A stretch of 64,000 nucleotides of DNA. It comes from an uncultured Planctomycetia bacterium (GTDB lineage: Bacteria; Planctomycetota; Phycisphaerae; FEN-1346; JAACEH01). Below, one piece after another: positions 59,871 to 64,000 of the stretch (position 1 is the stretch's first letter; every line of letters starts with the position of its first letter). The DNA is taken from positions 1 through 64,000 of the forward strand of contig CAIYVX010000083.1 in the NCBI GenBank assembly GCA_903929765.1. The letters run 5' to 3'. The notes beneath the pieces are model-generated. The model searched no databases and was not told where the DNA came from. It worked only from the letters and a program-made list of their open reading frames with translations. The position numbers were made by a program, and so were the translations under genes.

Positions 59871-60434
59871 ATGAGTACGGTTAAGGCGATTGACTTGCGG
59901 CGCGGCATGGCGATCCGGTTCAAGGACGGCATCTGGGTTTGCGTCGAAAACGAAAAGGTGGCCAAGGGCAACTGGCGCAGCTCCCAGGTCATCCAGATCA
60001 AGAACATCAAAACCGGCCAGCTCCTCAAGGACCGCTTCCGCACCGACGAGGATTTCGAGGAAGCCTATCTCGACCACAAGGACATGGAGTTCCTCTACGC
60101 CCAGTCCGGCAAGCTGGTCTTCATGGACCCGGAGAGCTACGAGCAGGTCGAACTGCCCGCCGACTTCATCGGCGACATGTCCGTTTACCTCACCCCCAAC
60201 CTGCACGTCCAGGTCTCCTTCGTCGAAGGCAAACCGATCATCTTCCAGTTGCCCAACGTCGTCGAACTGAAAATCATCGAAACCGCGCCGCACCTCCAGG
60301 GCGCCACCGCCACCAACCAGATGAAGGAAGCCGTCTGCGAAGGCGGGGCCAAGGTCCGCGTGCCCCCCTTCGTCGAGACCGGCACGATCGTCAAAATCGA
60401 TACCCGCACCGGCGAATACCTCTCCCGGGCCTGA
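59871..60434 (+). CDS. efp: elongation factor P, divergent tip loop
   Basis: Helps ribosomes pass polyproline. The 187-residue protein has the three-domain EF-P layout: KOW-like N-terminus (AIDLRRGMAIRFKDGIWVCV), OB (FMDPESYEQVELPADFIGDM) and C-terminal OB with VRVPPFVETGTIVKIDTRTG then EYLSRA. The loop that normally carries PGKGxA reads EKVAKGNWRSSQVIQIKN, so a Lys is kept at the tip but the Pro-Gly before it is not, and the loop is about two residues longer. No modification enzyme gene is nearby. Confidence 0.9.
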   Translation: MSTVKAIDLRRGMAIRFKDGIWVCVENEKVAKGNWRSSQVIQIKNIKTGQLLKDRFRTDEDFEEAYLDHKDMEFLYAQSGKLVFMDPESYEQVELPADFIGDMSVYLTPNLHVQVSFVEGKPIIFQLPNVVELKIIETAPHLQGATATNQMKEAVCEGGAKVRVPPFVETGTIVKIDTRTGEYLSRA

Positions 60435-60509
60435 GTCGCCGGCCAGCCGCCAACGGTCCGGTGCAGACCGGCGGCCTTTTCGTGTTCTCCTATTATGGAA
60501 AGCAGTCCG

Positions 60510-62153
60510 ATGCCAACAAGATTGGTGGCGGCGGCTATTGTGCTGGCGACGCTGGCGACGGCGGCCCGGGCCGAGGTCAAACTGCCCTCGCTCCTGAGCG
60601 ACAACATGGTGGTTCAACAAGGACGGGCGGCGATGTTCTGGGGCACGGCGGCGCCGGGAGAGAAGGTGACGGTAACCTTCGCCGCCGAGACGGCCTCGAC
60701 CACGGCCGGCCAGGACGGACGGTGGCGGGTGGCACTCCAGCCGCCGGCGTCGGGCGGACCATATCAGGTCCAGGTGGCGGGGGCGAACACGATCACCATC
60801 CGGAACGTGCTGGTCGGCGAAGTCTGGCTGTGCGGTGGGCAGTCAAATATGGAGTTGTCTCTGAACCAGGCGGTCAACGGGACGGCCGAGGCGGCGGCCG
60901 CGGACTTTCCGCAAATCCGGCAGTTCCGCATCCCGATGACGCCCTCCGGCGAGCCGCAGACCGATTGCCCCGGTTCCTGGGTCGTCTGTTCGCCGGCGAC
61001 GGCCGGCCGGTTCACGGCGGTGGGCTACTTCTTCGGCCGTGCGATCCACAAGGACCTTAAGGCTCCGGTGGGCCTGATCAACAACAGCGTGGGCGCCACG
61101 TTCATCGGAACGTGGCTGGATCCCGCCATCGTCGCCGGCGAAAGCGAATTCAAAGTCGCGATCACACGCTACCAGCAGGCGAAGGCCGAGTATGGGCAGG
61201 CCCGCTCCGACTACGGGGCGGCCCTGGCCAGTTACGAGGCGGCCCGGGCCGGCCTGACGGACCAGGCGGCGCTGCGGAAACCGGAGGTTCCGACTGATCC
61301 CTTGCTCTATATGCCGGGGGTATTCTACAACGGCATGGTCGTCCCCTTGCGGCCTTTTCCGATCGCCGGCGTGGTCTGGTACCAGGGCGAGAGCAACGCC
61401 GTCAATGCCGGCTACCAGGTCTACGGGCGGCTGCTGACCGCGCTGATCCGGAACTATCGCCGGGACTGGGGGCGGGAGGATCTCCCGTTCCTGGTGGTGC
61501 AGTTGCCGGGCTGCGGGCCGGCCACGACCGACCCGAATGGGTGGGGCGGCTGGATGGCCGTTCAGGAAGGACAGTTGTACGCGGCGAGCCTGCCGAAGGT
61601 GGGCCTGGCGGTGACCATCGACCTGGGCGACGGGGAGAATATCCATCCACAGCGAAAGAAAGAAGTGGGTGAGCGGCTGGCCCTGGCGGCACTGGCCATC
61701 GCTTATGATAAGAAGGTTTCCTTCAGCGGCCCCATCTTCCAATCGGCGACGGTGGAAGGGAACAAGGTCCGGCTGAAGTTCAATCACGCCGAGAGCGGGC
61801 TGGAAGCCAGAGGGGGCGAACTGAAGGGCTATGCCATCGCCGGGGCGGACCGGAAGTTTGTCTGGGCTCAGGCCGGGATCGATGGCCGGGACGTGATCGT
61901 GACCAGCAGCCTGGTCGCCGCGCCGCTGGCGGTGCGGTACGGCTGCTCGATGTTGCCGGAGTGCAATCTCTATAACCAAGACGGGCTGCCGGCCGCGCCG
62001 TTTCGCACGGACGGCTGGTCGACTCAGGCGCCCAGGAAGTCCCACCATCTTCGGACAACGCTGCTGGCCTCAGGCGCCACCGCCATCTTCATCGCGTTTA
62101 TCATCGCCCTCAAGGTCCGCTCAAATCGCCGCGCCGCCGGAAAACGGACGTGA
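60510..62153 (+). CDS. secreted sialate O-acetylesterase-like SGNH protein
   Basis: A 547-residue protein from MPTRLVAAAIVLATLATAAR, a signal peptide. A beta-sandwich (to about 100) precedes the SGNH esterase core with LCGGQSNMELSLNQ (block I Ser), GVVWYQGESNAVNAG, and DLGDGENIHPQRKKEVGERL (catalytic Asp-x(4)-His-Pro region). Family is DUF303/SASA. There is an unusual C-terminal membrane segment (TLLASGATAIFIAFIIALKV), so it may be anchored. It would remove acetyl groups from acetylated sugars. An upstream start at 60495 is possible. Confidence 0.87.
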   Translation: MPTRLVAAAIVLATLATAARAEVKLPSLLSDNMVVQQGRAAMFWGTAAPGEKVTVTFAAETASTTAGQDGRWRVALQPPASGGPYQVQVAGANTITIRNVLVGEVWLCGGQSNMELSLNQAVNGTAEAAAADFPQIRQFRIPMTPSGEPQTDCPGSWVVCSPATAGRFTAVGYFFGRAIHKDLKAPVGLINNSVGATFIGTWLDPAIVAGESEFKVAITRYQQAKAEYGQARSDYGAALASYEAARAGLTDQAALRKPEVPTDPLLYMPGVFYNGMVVPLRPFPIAGVVWYQGESNAVNAGYQVYGRLLTALIRNYRRDWGREDLPFLVVQLPGCGPATTDPNGWGGWMAVQEGQLYAASLPKVGLAVTIDLGDGENIHPQRKKEVGERLALAALAIAYDKKVSFSGPIFQSATVEGNKVRLKFNHAESGLEARGGELKGYAIAGADRKFVWAQAGIDGRDVIVTSSLVAAPLAVRYGCSMLPECNLYNQDGLPAAPFRTDGWSTQAPRKSHHLRTTLLASGATAIFIAFIIALKVRSNRRAAGKRT

Positions 62154-62161
62154 CTCCGACT

Positions 62162-62872
62162 TCAGCCGCCCTTGCCGTACTTGTCCGACTCCAGGGTCTG
62201 AAGCTGCTCCGCCGTCAGCACCGGCTTGACGGCGTCCAGGTATTGTTTGTCGAGTTCCCCTCTCATCTGCACGGCCCTGCCCTGCTCCGCCGTCAGTTCC
62301 GTCGTGGCGGCATCGATGATCCTCTGGTCGCCGCTTGCTATCGCTGCTCGCAACTTCTCCTGGAGGCTCTTGAGTTGCGACTGAGATTCCTGTTGCTGCA
62401 CCAGCGGCCGGAACCGGGCGTCGATGATATCGATCGCGGCCTGTTGCGGCGGAGTCAGGTTGAGACACCGAATGCTGAAGTGTATCTGCGGCAGCGAAGG
62501 GTCAATCGCCACCCTTCTGCCGTTGACGGTGACGTAAAGGAGGCGGGGGCTGCTCTCCCCGGTCTTGACGCTCACCGCCGGCGCCGCCGATGTCGCTGAC
62601 GGCGACGGCTGAGCCGAGACCTCCGGAGTCAGAACGTTCTCAACCACGGTATCCGTAATCGCCGCGGCTTGCGGCCTGGCGGGCTTTGTTCGGTTGAGGC
62701 GAACCTTCGGCGGCTCGGAGGCCTCGGGCGTCGAAATGGCCGGCTGCGGCGCGGCGGCGGTTTTGGCGCCGCTTTCGCGGGAACTCTTAACCACGATAAC
62801 GCCGACGGCCATCAGGGCCGCCAAAACCGCCACAATGACCAGCACCAGAATCACCTTGATCGGTCTGGACAT
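62162..62872 (-). CDS. LTXXQ-like (Spy-related) membrane-anchored protein
   Basis: A 236-residue protein starting at 62872 behind GGGAGGTG, with an N-terminal membrane segment (VILVLVIVAVLAALMAVGVI). An Ala/Pro/Ser-rich linker follows. The C-terminal about 100 residues are helical with LNLTPPQQAAIDIIDARFRP, VQQQESQSQLKSLQEKLRAA and LTAEQLQTLESDK, an LTPPQ-type Spy-like pattern. The frame's longer upstream start lies in the flavoprotein gene and is rejected. Probably periplasm-facing. Confidence 0.75.
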   Translation of the reverse strand: MSRPIKVILVLVIVAVLAALMAVGVIVVKSSRESGAKTAAAPQPAISTPEASEPPKVRLNRTKPARPQAAAITDTVVENVLTPEVSAQPSPSATSAAPAVSVKTGESSPRLLYVTVNGRRVAIDPSLPQIHFSIRCLNLTPPQQAAIDIIDARFRPLVQQQESQSQLKSLQEKLRAAIASGDQRIIDAATTELTAEQGRAVQMRGELDKQYLDAVKPVLTAEQLQTLESDKYGKGG

Positions 62873-62888
62873 ACAACACCTCCCATCA

Positions 62889-64000
62889 TTACTTGATCGC
62901 GTCCGGCAATTCTTCCCAATCCGCCTGCACCGGCACGCGCGGCTGGGCCGTGGCCTCGTTGCCCTCGCGGCGGATGACCAGGTACTTCCGCCACTCGGGG
63001 TCCTGCTTGGGCAGCGGCTTGCGGGCCTGCTGGTTCTCAAAATAAAGGTGCGGGCCGCGGCTCTCCGGCCGCGCGGACATGGCCACCAGCACCAGTTCCG
63101 CCACCGAAACGATGTTCCGCGTTTCCTGCACCTGCCGCTCGTCGGCCCCGGCCCCGTCCCACCGCGCCGCCGCCAATTGCCGCAATTCCGCCAGCGCCGT
63201 TTCGGTGCCGGAGGCGCTCCGCTTGATGCTCGCGTACTTGCTCATCAGGTCGCGGACCTTCGCGGCCACCTCGGCCACCTTGATCCCGCCGCCGGTGGCC
63301 GCCGCGCCGCCCGCCGGCGCTTTGCCGCGCAGAAATTTCGCCCCAGCGGCAAAGCCCGCCGCTTCGACGCCGGCGATCATGCCCATGACCTGGCTGTCCA
63401 TCAGGGCGTTGCCGCCCGGACGGTTGGCCCCGTGCTGCCCGCCCGCGCACTCGCCCGCGGCATAGAGACCTTTGAGGCTCGTCTCGGCCCGCGGATTGAT
63501 CTTGATGCCGCCCTGAAAATGTTGAATGGCCGGGGCCAGTTCGATCCGGTCGCCCTTCTCCAGGTCCACGCCGCGCTCCTTCAGCCAGGCGATGCTCGGC
63601 ATGTTGATCGCCTTCAGCCGCTCCAGCGGACTGGTCGCCAGCGGCGGATCGGTCAGGTTGAGCTTGGCCATATTCGCATATCTGGCCCAGACGTTGGGAT
63701 TCATCTTCCGCAGGTCAAAGCCGGTCGGGTTCTTCGAGTAATCGAGGTAAACCGTGTGGCCGGCCATCATTTCGGAGTAGACCGCGATGTCGATGACGTG
63801 CGAAGCTTCCTCATAGGAAACGGGCCAGGACGCCCCCTTGCGGAACAGGACCGTGTAAATTTCTTCCCACGGCGTGTCGGCGTCGAAATAGTCGCGGAGG
63901 AACTCGCGGTCGTTCTCATCGACCAGGCGCGGCCACGACCGCATCATGCTCCCCGAACAGGCCAGCTTGGTCTTGACGCTGGAGAGGCCGATCTGGATGA
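62889..64000 (-). CDS. FAD-binding fumarate reductase/succinate dehydrogenase-type flavoprotein (partial)
   Basis: The gene runs off the window end; 370 C-terminal residues are present. Visible are KINPRAETSLKGLYAAGECA and GGQHGANRPGGNALMDSQVM, the FAD-binding C-terminal motif of this family, and the helical C-terminal domain (VRDLMSKYASIKRSASGTET; RNIVSVAELVLVAM). The N-terminal FAD fold lies outside. Close relatives include L-aspartate oxidase, fumarate reductase and AprA; the end PVQADWEELPDAIK does not settle it. It ends 17 bases before the LTXXQ gene start. Confidence 0.8.
   Translation of the reverse strand, partial: IQIGLSSVKTKLACSGSMMRSWPRLVDENDREFLRDYFDADTPWEEIYTVLFRKGASWPVSYEEASHVIDIAVYSEMMAGHTVYLDYSKNPTGFDLRKMNPNVWARYANMAKLNLTDPPLATSPLERLKAINMPSIAWLKERGVDLEKGDRIELAPAIQHFQGGIKINPRAETSLKGLYAAGECAGGQHGANRPGGNALMDSQVMGMIAGVEAAGFAAGAKFLRGKAPAGGAAATGGGIKVAEVAAKVRDLMSKYASIKRSASGTETALAELRQLAAARWDGAGADERQVQETRNIVSVAELVLVAMSARPESRGPHLYFENQQARKPLPKQDPEWRKYLVIRREGNEATAQPRVPVQADWEELPDAIK

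Overview
The window is a high-GC bacterial chromosome segment, most likely from a planctomycete (Planctomycetota, Phycisphaerae-like). The evidence is the pair of secreted PQQ-type beta-propellers whose mature ends begin ADWPQFRGP, a planctomycete-style omega subunit next to yicC, remA-like and gmk genes, separate but overlapping coaC and coaB genes, many exported or lipid-anchored proteins of unknown function, and very abundant intergenic palindromes. This placement is inference from gene style. No rRNA or tRNA gene, CRISPR array or replication origin was recognised.

Layout. 1-1395: the end of an IS256-type insertion sequence fused to a beheaded AAA ATPase, followed by its DUF4276 partner. 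1412-8590: exported or membrane proteins (discoidin-like, Spy-like, ArnT-like, DUF4230), a Fic protein, a CBM9-like protein and a flavodiiron protein. 8741-12116: FmdB zinc ribbon, trxB, a solitary TadZ/CpaE-like ATPase and a stranded second trxB 3' end. 12196-17572: purM, an ABC ATPase, an SGNH hydrolase and a two-repeat secreted protein. 17695-24359: a minus-strand translation cluster (def, fmt, DUF116, pheT), with an AT-richer GYF/ankyrin gene and a stranded pheT tail downstream. 24551-29898: a TPR protein, rpsT, DedA, AMMECR1, pta and a methyltransferase. 29912-40515: a TPR lipoprotein with a nucleotidyltransferase, an MFS transporter, folC, aroB, dprA, a stranded copy of the transporter's 3' end and an AT-richer Sel1 region. 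40792-48799: a housekeeping run (pheA, DAHP synthase, tpiA, secG, pyrE, yicC, remA-like, gmk, rpoZ, coaC, coaB). 48886-64000: a 22-residue-repeat protein, dut, ftsK, nikR, an oxidoreductase, a MsrB-MsrA lipoprotein, two beta-propellers, efp, an acetylesterase, an LTXXQ-like protein and a partial flavoprotein.

How the genes work together. The minus-strand def-fmt-DUF116 group handles N-formylmethionine. pheA and DAHP synthase lie side by side, with aroB 5 kb away, giving much of the entry and exit of the aromatic pathway. remA-like, gmk and rpoZ overlap and are probably translationally coupled, and coaC-coaB likewise. trxB, the flavodiiron protein and the exported Msr fusion suggest attention to redox stress.

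The most unusual content is structural. Three genes (trxB, pheT and the MFS transporter) have a second, stranded copy of only their 3' end elsewhere in the window, and each stranded copy directly adjoins an AT-richer accessory gene. The gaps between genes also hold at least seven families of short palindromes joined by A/C/G-rich tracts. One composite sits in frame inside folC, one forms the end of the flavodiiron protein, and two lie directly in front of start codons.
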